Assembly: GCA_003175865.1 (NCBI GenBank)
Contig: PSRF01000194.1
Location: 1 to 6,822, forward strand
Reading direction: 5' to 3'
Source of the DNA: Blastocatellia bacterium
GTDB lineage: Bacteria > Acidobacteriota > Blastocatellia > Pyrinomonadales > Pyrinomonadaceae
DNA: 6,822 nucleotides
The notes below the pieces were generated by a model. The model was not told the DNA's origin. It saw only the letters and a list, made by a program, of their open reading frames with translations, and did not search any database. Shown here in pieces: positions 1 through 5,961 of the stretch. The position numbers and the translations under genes are program-made. The first letter of the stretch is position 1, and the number at the start of each line of letters is the position of its first letter.

Positions 1-1757
1 TTAAACAGGTGCTTGAGCAGGAGATTAACTGGGCGGATATAGCGCTTAACGATGCTAAAACAATGGCTGTCTTCGGGGAGGGAAGAACAGAGGCGGTCTT
101 CCAATTCGAATCGTCAGGTATGCAAGAGATTTGTCGAAAGTTGAAGCCCAAAGGCTTGGAAGATCTGGCAGCACTGAACGCGCTATATCGTCCGGGTCCT
201 CTCGACGGAGGCATGGTTGAGGAGTTTATTCTTCGCCATCATGGCAAGAAGAGTGTTCGATACCTCGTGCCCGAGATGAAAGACATTCTCAGCAACACCT
301 ATGGCATCATCGTTTACCAGGAGCAGATTATGCAGCTGGCACAGAAGCTTGCCGGCTACACACTTAGTGAAGCCGATCTAATGCGTCGCGCGATGGGGAA
401 AAAGAAACGCGAAGAGATGGCGGTTCACGAAGAGAAGTTCATTACGGGCGCCGTCGAACGCAACATCAAAAGAGAAAAGGCGGAGAAAATCTTCTCACTA
501 ATGGCTCAGTTCTCTGACTACGGTTTCAACCGCAGTCACAGCGTGGCCTACGCCTATCTCGCATTCCAGACCGCCTATCTGAAAGCGCATTACCCGGAAC
601 ATTTCTATGCGGCTGTGCTTTCCAACGAAGCTCAGGATGCGGCCAAAGTGTTTAAGTACTCGAAAGAGCTCCGCGCACAAAAGATCGCGTTGCTTCCGCC
701 AGACGTTAACGAAAGCAATTCAGGATTTACGCCGTTAAGCGGTGCCATAAGGTATGGATTAAGCGCGATTAAAGGTCTTGGCCAGTCGATAGTTAAAGCC
801 ATTATAGATGCTCGCTCATCAGGTCCGTTTAAGTCGCTCTTTGACTTCGCGGAGCGTATTGAAGGGTCGACGCTTAACAAGCGTGTTTTGGAAAGTCTGA
901 TCAGTGCTGGCGCATTTGATTCATTGAAAGACAGCCGCCCCGTAAGTGCCTGGCGAGGCGGTCTATTCAACTCAATTGATAGCGCTCTGTCCCGCGCCCA
1001 GCGAGCCAAACGGGAGCGACAGATTGGACAGAACGGTCTTTTTGGACTTGTTCCCGAGGAAGCTCAAGTTTTGGATGAGCTTCCGACAACCGCCAAGGGC
1101 TGGACATTGTCAGAGATGCTTGCTGCCGAGAAGACGGCGTTAGGGTTTTACATTACCGGCCATCCTCTGGAAAACTACTTCGAGGTGCTCCAAAGTCTTA
1201 AGGCAGTCAAATCGTCCGACTTACCTGCCATGACGAGTGGTGTCAAGGTCACGGCCGGGGGTATCGTTTCTGAGCTTCAGATCCGTACCACCAAGAAAGG
1301 TGACAAGTTTGCTTTGTTGCGACTTGAAGACGAAGCAGGGAGTACCAAGTGCGTACTCTGGCCCGAGGTCTACCGGAAACATTCAACGCTGCTGGGTAAT
1401 GACACTCCAACAGTGGTAGTAGGAAGACTCGAACTTAGCGAGGACAACCCGCCAACGATCATCGTAGACCAGGTCCAAACTATAGAAGCAGCGTCTCGAA
1501 CCAATGAATTTGTCGTTCTGAAGGTGCCGGAAACGGACGACGTCGCATCGCTATGTGATTCGATTTTGAGCGTCCTAAGCGCACACCCTGGCGAAACCGA
1601 TGTTGCGTTTGAGACGGTCCTTGAAGGGAGCACTCTCGTGCGCGTTCGAGCAAATCCCGCGCTACGAGTGAAACGAAGTGACGATTTCGAGCAGGCGTTA
1701 AAGAATCTTGGCTGCACGATAAGTTTTGAAAAGATTCAAGCTCAGACACGAAGCTAA
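1..1757 (+). CDS. dnaE: DNA polymerase III alpha subunit, C-terminal half (5' end outside window)
   Basis: This is the catalytic subunit of the replicative DNA polymerase III holoenzyme. The reading frame is already open at the left edge (the codons before the GTG at 9 read K-Q), so the gene begins upstream; about 584 residues are visible of a family length near 1160. Numbering from the GTG at 9, finger/palm sequences come first (VFQFESSGM at 30-38, ALYRPGPL at 58-65, [12 protein letters not shown] at 98-109, RRAMGKKK at 126-133, YGFNRSHS at 171-178). A helix-hairpin-helix region follows (about 245-305, with IKGLG and GAFD), then a clamp-binding pentapeptide QNGLF (341-345), an OB fold (about 412-490) and a small C-terminal domain. 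The PHP domain and all three catalytic aspartates lie upstream and cannot be checked. The clamp motif and accA neighbour favour replicative DnaE over the error-prone DnaE2/ImuC type. No frameshift is seen. Confidence 0.97.
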   Translation, partial: KQVLEQEINWADIALNDAKTMAVFGEGRTEAVFQFESSGMQEICRKLKPKGLEDLAALNALYRPGPLDGGMVEEFILRHHGKKSVRYLVPEMKDILSNTYGIIVYQEQIMQLAQKLAGYTLSEADLMRRAMGKKKREEMAVHEEKFITGAVERNIKREKAEKIFSLMAQFSDYGFNRSHSVAYAYLAFQTAYLKAHYPEHFYAAVLSNEAQDAAKVFKYSKELRAQKIALLPPDVNESNSGFTPLSGAIRYGLSAIKGLGQSIVKAIIDARSSGPFKSLFDFAERIEGSTLNKRVLESLISAGAFDSLKDSRPVSAWRGGLFNSIDSALSRAQRAKRERQIGQNGLFGLVPEEAQVLDELPTTAKGWTLSEMLAAEKTALGFYITGHPLENYFEVLQSLKAVKSSDLPAMTSGVKVTAGGIVSELQIRTTKKGDKFALLRLEDEAGSTKCVLWPEVYRKHSTLLGNDTPTVVVGRLELSEDNPPTIIVDQVQTIEAASRTNEFVVLKVPETDDVASLCDSILSVLSAHPGETDVAFETVLEGSTLVRVRANPALRVKRSDDFEQALKNLGCTISFEKIQAQTRS

Positions 1758-1759
1758 CA

Positions 1760-2671
1760 ATGGAGGGAAGAGTTACGTCGCGTCCGATGGCAAAAAAGAA
1801 CAAAGAAAAGAGTCAACCAGTGGAGAAACCGACCGCTGATCAGCGGACCGCTATGGAGCGCGTTTTGCTCGCGCGCCACTCCGATAGACCTTACACACTA
1901 GACTTCATCGAGAGACTCTTTGAAGATTTCGTCGAATTACATGGCGACAAAAGGTTCGCTGAAGATCCGGCAATCATCTGTGGGTTTGCGAAATTCCATG
2001 GCCTTCCAATCGTTGTTGTCGGACACCAGAAGGGGCGCGATACAAAACAACGCAGCTACAGGAATTTTGGAATGCCAAAGCCAGAAGGCTATCGGAAAGC
2101 ACTGCGAGTGATGAAACTCGGAGAGAAGTTTGGTCGGCCAATCTTCACATTCATCGACACACCAGGTGCATATCCAGGAATCGATGCTGAGGAACGAGGG
2201 CAAGCCGAAGCGATCGCTTACAACCTGCGTGAGATGGCAAAAATCAAGGTACCGATCATCGTTACTGTGATCGGTGAAGGTGGTTCCGGCGGCGCCCTGG
2301 CTATTGGAGTTGGCGACCAAGTCTTGATGCTTGAGAACGCAACGTACTCTGTGATCACGCCTGAAGGTTGCGCCGCAATTCTGTGGAAAGACTCGTTACA
2401 GGCCGATCGAGCTGCCGAAGGCTTGCGTTTGACTGCACAACACCTACACGCCGAAGGAATCGTCGATAAGATCATTCCCGAACCGGAAGGCGGTGCACAT
2501 AACGACTACGACCAAACAGCACGCTTTCTTGATTCAGCTCTGAGTGAGCGACTGGCCGAGGCCGTCAGCTGTTCACAGGAAGAGCGACTCACCCGCCGAT
2601 ACAGCAAACTTCGACAATTTGGGCGTTGGGGCACGGCCGGCAAGGGAACCGCGTCAACTTCCACCGAATAG
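1760..2671 (+). CDS. accA: Acetyl-CoA carboxylase carboxyltransferase subunit alpha
   Basis: AccA pairs with AccD (not in this window) to move the carboxyl group from carboxybiotin on AccB to acetyl-CoA, giving malonyl-CoA for fatty acid synthesis in the cytosol. Crotonase-fold family blocks are clear: RPYTLDF at 43-49, GHQKGRDT at 88-95, [14 protein letters not shown] at 101-114, [10 protein letters not shown] at 131-140, the glycine-rich oxyanion stretch [10 protein letters not shown] at 172-181, and [15 protein letters not shown] at 196-210. The protein is 303 aa against about 319 in E. coli, and its N-terminus before the ARHxxRPYTLD block is 29 to 38 residues shorter. The start is uncertain: ATG 1760 sits 2 bases after the dnaE stop but lacks a Shine-Dalgarno, while in-frame ATG 1787 (M10, MAKKNK) has GGAGGG at 1762-1767, an overlong 19 bases upstream. 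dnaE-accA adjacency also occurs in E. coli, and the two are probably co-transcribed here. Confidence 0.97.
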   Translation: MEGRVTSRPMAKKNKEKSQPVEKPTADQRTAMERVLLARHSDRPYTLDFIERLFEDFVELHGDKRFAEDPAIICGFAKFHGLPIVVVGHQKGRDTKQRSYRNFGMPKPEGYRKALRVMKLGEKFGRPIFTFIDTPGAYPGIDAEERGQAEAIAYNLREMAKIKVPIIVTVIGEGGSGGALAIGVGDQVLMLENATYSVITPEGCAAILWKDSLQADRAAEGLRLTAQHLHAEGIVDKIIPEPEGGAHNDYDQTARFLDSALSERLAEAVSCSQEERLTRRYSKLRQFGRWGTAGKGTASTSTE

Positions 2672-2694
2672 TTCTTTATTCCTGACCCAATTCT

Positions 2695-3114
2695 TCAGAA
2701 GGGAATGTCTTCGTCGGTTATGTCTGGCTGTTCGACTGGGCCAGCAGCTGCCGATGCAGCTCTCTCTTGCACCGGTTCGTCACTGCGAGCGCTTCCGATG
2801 AACTGCATATCTGTCGCGTGTACTTCGAGCGTGTAGCGTGGCTTGCCGTCACGATCAGTCCACTCTTCAACACGCAGACGTCCCTCGATATAAACAGGTC
2901 GTCCTTTTTGCAGATACTGTGAGGCAGTTTCAGCTTGACGGTTCCACAGAACTACCTTGAACCACGTGGTGTGATCCTGCATTTCACCGTTTCTATCTTT
3001 GCGTCGCTCGTTTGTAGCTAAGCTAAAACTACAAACCGGAGTGCCCTGGGCGGTGTAGCGCAATTCCGGATCGCGACCTAAATTTCCCACGAGAATGATT
3101 TTGTTAAAGGACAT
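2695..3114 (-). CDS. ssb: Single-stranded DNA-binding protein
   Basis: SSB coats single-stranded DNA during replication, repair and recombination and recruits partners through its acidic C-terminal tip. The 139-aa product has the bacterial OB fold (about 1-107): it opens MSFNKIILVGNLGRDPELRY, carries TTWFKVVLWN at 49-58 with tryptophans suited to stacking on bases, and YLQKGRPVYIEGRL at 67-80. A short Ala/Pro/Glu-rich linker (about 108-130) leads to the tip DITDEDIPF (131-139), the standard DxDIPF partner-docking peptide, so the gene is complete. At 139 residues it is shorter than E. coli SSB (178 aa), nearly all of the difference being linker. The ATG at 3114 is preceded by GAAAGG with 6-base spacing, which fixes the start. 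It converges on accA, with 23 bases between the stops, and diverges from miaB. Confidence 0.97.
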   Translation of the reverse strand: MSFNKIILVGNLGRDPELRYTAQGTPVCSFSLATNERRKDRNGEMQDHTTWFKVVLWNRQAETASQYLQKGRPVYIEGRLRVEEWTDRDGKPRYTLEVHATDMQFIGSARSDEPVQERAASAAAGPVEQPDITDEDIPF

Positions 3115-3120
3115 GAGGAG

Positions 3121-3126
3121 CCTTTC
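3121..3126 (-). promoter_or_regulatory. Ribosome binding site of ssb
   Basis: On the minus strand GAAAGG lies 6 bases before the ATG at 3114. It is one of the clearer Shine-Dalgarno matches in the window and supports the ssb start. Confidence 0.7.
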
Positions 3127-3155
3127 TCTACCGCAAATTTGCCAGAAACGTCGCG

Positions 3156-3184
3156 ATACTACTCGCGCAGAAGAGAAGAATCAA
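3156..3184 (-). promoter_or_regulatory. Candidate sigma70-type promoter of ssb
   Basis: Read on the minus strand, TTGATT (3184-3179, 4 of 6 to TTGACA) is followed after exactly 17 bases by TAGTAT (3161-3156, 4 of 6 to TATAAT). Transcription would start near 3149, giving a leader of about 35 bases with the ssb ribosome binding site near its end. The assignment is by eye; ideal spacing and position make it the best promoter candidate in the window. Confidence 0.5.
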
Positions 3185-3185
3185 G

Positions 3186-3210
3186 CGTGCTTCCTGAAGT
3201 AAAAAGCACG
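3186..3210. repeat. 7-bp perfect inverted repeat CGTGCTT/AAGCACG
   Basis: CGTGCTT (3186-3192) and AAGCACG (3204-3210) are perfect reverse complements separated by 11 bases. The repeat begins one base beyond the candidate ssb -35 element (3179-3184), between the two divergent promoters. It has no T-tract and sits between gene starts, so it is not a terminator. A protein-binding site is possible, but no known operator consensus is recognised. Confidence 0.35.
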
Positions 3211-3243
3211 AGATTAGTGCTATCGCGTTTGGGAAATGATTTC

Positions 3244-3252
3244 TGGTAGACT
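3244..3252 (+). promoter_or_regulatory. Candidate extended -10 promoter of miaB
   Basis: TGG followed by TAGACT forms an extended -10 element (TAGACT is 4 of 6 to TATAAT), 26 bases before the miaB start. No good -35 lies 16-18 bases upstream: TTGGGA at 3229-3234 is only 12 bases away, and the bases at 3224-3229 match poorly. Transcription would start near 3259, leaving a leader of about 20 bases. The call is weak and positional. Confidence 0.3.
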
Positions 3253-3278
3253 GTCCTCACGTCAATCGAGTTTGCAAC

Positions 3279-4634
3279 ATGAAGCCCAGAGTCTACATAG
3301 AAACTTTTGGCTGTCAGATGAATGTCGCCGATAGCGAACGAGCAGCGACAGGTTTGCGCGAGTCCGGTTACGACTTGTGCGATTCCGCTGATATTGCTGA
3401 CATTGTTTTGCTTAATACTTGTTCAGTGCGTGAACGTGCTGAACACAAAGTCTACACACGTATCGGTGAGGTACGTGCTGCGCGGCCGAACGATCGAAAT
3501 CTCATGGTTGGTGTCATGGGATGTGTCGCACAACTCGAAGGCGAAACTCTCTTTGATAATTCTTCCGGGATCGACATGGTTGTTGGCACGAGAGCAACCG
3601 ACCGACTTCCGGTATTAATCGAGCGAGTACGTGAAGGCGAGAAGAAAGTTATCGACCTCGGAGAGCGCGACGAAGGTCAAGAGGCTTGGAACGTCTCGCC
3701 CGTTGAGCGTCATTCTCCGCACGTCGCGTTTATTCCGATCATCGAGGGCTGCAATAAGTTTTGCTCGTTCTGTATCGTTCCTTACTCTCGTGGGAGGGAA
3801 CGCAGTCGACCAGTAAGCGAGATCATCGATGAGGTAAACAAGTTACTCTCTCTTGGATACAAAGAAGTCCATCTAATTGGTCAGAACGTCAACAGTTATC
3901 GGCCGCGGATTGAGGCGGGTCTTGAACAATTCCCCGGGGCTACACCTTTTTGTCGGTTGCTGAGAGCAGTTGCAGCCACAGGAATGCCACGCATCAAGTT
4001 TACGACTTCATTTCCACGCGACTTTCACCCAGACATTGTTACAGCAATCGAAGAGAATCCGAACCTCTGCAACTGGATACATCTGCCTGTACAGTCGGGC
4101 AGCGACCGCGTTCTGAAGTTGATGAGGCGCGGTCATAAGCGCGACGACTACCTTAAACGAATCGAGCACATCAAGAATTCCAGCCGGCGTCTGGCGTTAA
4201 CGAGCGACATAATCGTTGGATTTCCAGGAGAGACTGACGAAGACTTCCAGCAGACTCTGGATCTAGTTCGCCAGTGTGAATACGACAGTATCTATATCTT
4301 CAAGTATTCAAAGCGTGCGGGCACACCAGCCGCGAAGCTCCCAGACACAGCGCCTGACGCGGTGATGAAATCACGTTTTCTTGAATTGGAGTCTGTTCAG
4401 AAACATTCTCAACGAAGAATCTACGATAGTTATGTCGGCAGAACACTTAGTGTGTTGGTCGAACGCAACAGTTCGAGATCGCATAATGATCTAGTTGGTC
4501 ATTCAACGTGCCACAAGGTTGTTAATTTTCCGGGTGAGTCGCATCTCGAGGGTGAAATTGTTGACGTACTGGTAACGCAGGCAAAAACAAACAGTCTTTA
4601 CGGGAAGTTAGTAAATCGCTCATCAGTAGCGTAA
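3279..4634 (+). CDS. miaB: tRNA-2-methylthio-N6-dimethylallyladenosine synthase (MiaB)
   Basis: This radical-SAM methylthiotransferase adds a methylthio group at C2 of i6A37 in tRNAs that read U-starting codons, stabilising codon-anticodon pairing. The N-terminal MTTase domain has three cluster-binding cysteines, C12 (ETFGCQMN), C48 (LLNTCSVRE) and C82 (GVMGCVAQ). The radical-SAM core has the CxxxCxxC triad C158, C162 and C165 within GCNKFCSFCIVPYSRGRERS, then HLIGQNVNSY (198-207), HLPVQSGSDRVLKLMRR (268-284) and DIIVGFPGETDEDF (310-323). A TRAM domain for RNA binding occupies roughly 382-448. At 451 aa it has normal family length with all six cysteines. The invariant N-terminal block fixes the ATG at 3279, although only a weak CGAG lies before it. 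CNKFCSFCIVPYSRG together with ETFGCQMN favours MiaB over MtaB or RimO. bfn follows after 12 bases. Confidence 0.96.
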   Translation: MKPRVYIETFGCQMNVADSERAATGLRESGYDLCDSADIADIVLLNTCSVRERAEHKVYTRIGEVRAARPNDRNLMVGVMGCVAQLEGETLFDNSSGIDMVVGTRATDRLPVLIERVREGEKKVIDLGERDEGQEAWNVSPVERHSPHVAFIPIIEGCNKFCSFCIVPYSRGRERSRPVSEIIDEVNKLLSLGYKEVHLIGQNVNSYRPRIEAGLEQFPGATPFCRLLRAVAATGMPRIKFTTSFPRDFHPDIVTAIEENPNLCNWIHLPVQSGSDRVLKLMRRGHKRDDYLKRIEHIKNSSRRLALTSDIIVGFPGETDEDFQQTLDLVRQCEYDSIYIFKYSKRAGTPAAKLPDTAPDAVMKSRFLELESVQKHSQRRIYDSYVGRTLSVLVERNSSRSHNDLVGHSTCHKVVNFPGESHLEGEIVDVLVTQAKTNSLYGKLVNRSSVA

Positions 4635-4638
4635 GGGG
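4633..4638 (+). promoter_or_regulatory. Ribosome binding site of the DUF151 gene
   Basis: AAGGGG begins inside the miaB stop codon (TAA 4632-4634) and ends 8 bases before the ATG at 4647. It supports that start and suggests joint translation with miaB. Confidence 0.6.
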
Positions 4639-4646
4639 TATTCGTA

Positions 4647-5138
4647 ATGGAAATAGAAGTTAAGATACGAGCGCTAATGATGGACCCCAACAGTGGAACA
4701 CCAATAATTATTTTGAAAGACGTTCAAAGTGATACGATGTTGCCGATCTGGGTAGGTGCTTATGAAGCAAACGCAATCGCGCTTGAAATCGAGAAGATTG
4801 CGCCACCCAGACCGATGACACACGATCTGTTACGGAATTTGATTACGCAGCTCGGGATACAGGTCGAACGCGTGGTCGTGACGAGTTTGCGTGACAACAC
4901 CTTTTACGCAGAGATTGAGATGCGCAACAGCGACGGCGCTCGAATGAAACTTGATTCACGCCCGTCTGATGCAATTGCTCTGGCCTTACGTGCAGACTGT
5001 CCGATCTTTGTGGACATGGAAGTGATCAAGGCATCACGTAATACGTTACCGACAGAGGAAACTGAAGAGGGTGACATTACTGCCAGCGAGGAAGAATGGC
5101 CCGACGTAATTGGTGAAGCTGGCGATCTGCCGATGTAA
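4647..5138 (+). CDS. Bifunctional nuclease family protein (DUF151/BFN domain)
   Basis: The 163-aa product matches the BFN/DUF151 domain family across about residues 1-130. Conserved blocks are LPIWVGAYEANAIALEIE (32-49), RPMTHDLL (55-62) and DSRPSDAIALALRADCPIFV (103-122), the last with the family's RPSDAIAL core. Plant members have reported DNase/RNase activity; the bacterial role is largely unknown, so the name describes the fold and not a proven function. The C-terminal tail (133-163) has eleven acidic and no basic residues and lies beyond the domain. There is no signal peptide or membrane segment, so a cytosolic protein is expected. It follows miaB by 12 bases with its own ribosome binding site, so the two are probably one transcript. 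That pairing, which I recall from other bacteria, hints at an RNA-related role, by inference only. Confidence 0.9.
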   Translation: MEIEVKIRALMMDPNSGTPIIILKDVQSDTMLPIWVGAYEANAIALEIEKIAPPRPMTHDLLRNLITQLGIQVERVVVTSLRDNTFYAEIEMRNSDGARMKLDSRPSDAIALALRADCPIFVDMEVIKASRNTLPTEETEEGDITASEEEWPDVIGEAGDLPM

Positions 5139-5196
5139 TTGTTTGCATGAACCTATTGTCAGATAGAACCAGTCTAAACAGCGCGAGTGCCCCACT

Positions 5197-5961
5197 GTGC
5201 AGCGAATGGTAATCGCCATCGCAAACCAAAAAGGTGGCGTAGGGAAAACCACTACTGCCATTAACCTTGCCGCCGCCTTTGCCCGTCTAGGAAAACGTGT
5301 CCTCCTTCTCGACTTAGATCCGCAAGCAAATAGTTCAATCTCGTTTCTGAGCCCGCAATCAGTCGATCGTTCTATTTACGAGTTGATGATGGACGGTCAG
5401 GCACCCATTTCGGAAGCTGTCTACAAAACGCCGGTCGAGAACCTCGACATTGTTCCAGCTCGTATCAGTCTTGCAAAACTTGAATCGAAACTAGTTGGAG
5501 ACTTTGACGCTCCGTTTCGGTTAAAAGACCGACTTGAACCATTTCGAAGTGAATACGAGGTCATCGTTATCGATACACCTCCTACGCTCGGCTTGATCAC
5601 CGTCAATGCACTGGTCGCAGCGTCGCATGTGCTGATTCCGATTCAGTCGTCCTACTTCGCTTTGGAGGGCACAGACGATCTGTTGGAAACAATCGAAAAG
5701 GTCAAAGCGCGACCTAATCCGAATCTTGTTTTACTTGGTGTGCTGGTGACCCTGCATGATAAACGCACGACACTAGCCCGAGAGGTACATGAACAGATTC
5801 GCAGCGTGTTTGGTCCAAAGCTATTTGATACCGTCATCACCAAGAGCGTTCGTCTTGAAGAATCGCCGGCTTACAAAGAGTCGATTTTTAGTTTTGCCCC
5901 CACCTCGTCGGGTGCAATCGAGTATGGAAAACTTTGCGAAGAGGTAATGAGCCGTGTCTAA
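5197..5961 (+). CDS. parA: Chromosome-partitioning ATPase ParA (Soj-like)
   Basis: ParA is a deviant Walker ATPase that binds DNA non-specifically as an ATP dimer and, with ParB bound at parS, moves the replication origin region. The product, 254 aa from the GTG, has the deviant Walker A KGGVGKTT (12-19) with the signature lysine K12, then LLDLDPQAN (37-45, Walker A') and VIVIDTPP (122-129, Walker B). R190 (DKRTTLA) and R219 (SVRLEESPAY) occupy positions of DNA-binding arginines in Soj proteins. It is short, with no N-terminal helix-turn-helix, so it is the chromosomal (type Ib-like) form rather than a P1-type plasmid ParA. The start is either GTG 5197 or ATG 5206 (M4); neither has a strong ribosome binding site, and both fit family N-termini. 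parB overlaps the 3' end. The 58 bases upstream hold no convincing promoter, so read-through from miaB-bfn is possible. Confidence 0.95.
   Translation: MQRMVIAIANQKGGVGKTTTAINLAAAFARLGKRVLLLDLDPQANSSISFLSPQSVDRSIYELMMDGQAPISEAVYKTPVENLDIVPARISLAKLESKLVGDFDAPFRLKDRLEPFRSEYEVIVIDTPPTLGLITVNALVAASHVLIPIQSSYFALEGTDDLLETIEKVKARPNPNLVLLGVLVTLHDKRTTLAREVHEQIRSVFGPKLFDTVITKSVRLEESPAYKESIFSFAPTSSGAIEYGKLCEEVMSRV
5941..5956 (+). promoter_or_regulatory. parB ribosome binding site and GTG start inside parA
   Basis: GAGGT (5941-5945) lies in the last codons of parA, 8 bases before the GTG at 5954. The parA stop (5959-5961) lies downstream of that GTG, giving an 8-base overlap. The arrangement suggests translational coupling, which would keep ParA and ParB production in proportion. 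Confidence 0.65.

Larger units (their letters stand above)
3152..3227. repeat. Inverted pair of CGCGATANNACT motifs between ssb and miaB
   Basis: CGCGATACTACT at 3152-3163 on the plus strand and CGCGATAGCACT on the minus strand (3227-3216) agree at 10 of 12 positions and face each other with centres 64 bp apart, about six helical turns. The first copy covers the candidate ssb -10 element. The second overlaps the place where a miaB -35 element would lie. They could be operator sites for a shared regulator of the two divergent genes, but this is inference. The 7-base core CGCGATA also occurs once in accA coding sequence (2036-2042), so chance is possible. Confidence 0.3.

Noticed and set aside
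632..1009. Open frame of 125 codons on the minus strand within dnaE
   Set aside because: It lies opposite well-conserved DnaE sequence, resembles no family I know, and is best read as a shadow of the real gene.
1670..1676. GTGAAAC-like half of a parS site near the end of dnaE
   Set aside because: Only one half-site is present, inside coding sequence, with no matching left arm.
1370..1803. Two overlapping minus-strand open frames across the end of dnaE and start of accA
   Set aside because: Low-complexity Ser/Arg-rich translations with no family resemblance; both neighbouring plus-strand genes are intact.
1937..2320. Open frame of 127 codons on the minus strand within accA
   Set aside because: It is antisense to the most conserved part of AccA, with no recognisable domain; a coding shadow.
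2961..2970. Perfect palindrome ACCACGTGGT, sharing the CACGTG core of parS, in a window with parAB
   Set aside because: Outside the 6-base core the flanks (TGAAC and GTGTG) do not match TGTTT and AAACA. It lies inside ssb coding the conserved TTWF stretch, so protein constraint explains it.
3115..3278. Possible small RNA or riboswitch in the ssb-miaB gap
   Set aside because: No conserved riboswitch core or stable long stem is seen; the predicted leaders are only about 20 and 35 bases.
5143..5169. TTGCAT and TAGAAC as a parA promoter
   Set aside because: Spacing is 15 bases and both hexamers match poorly; not strong enough to annotate.
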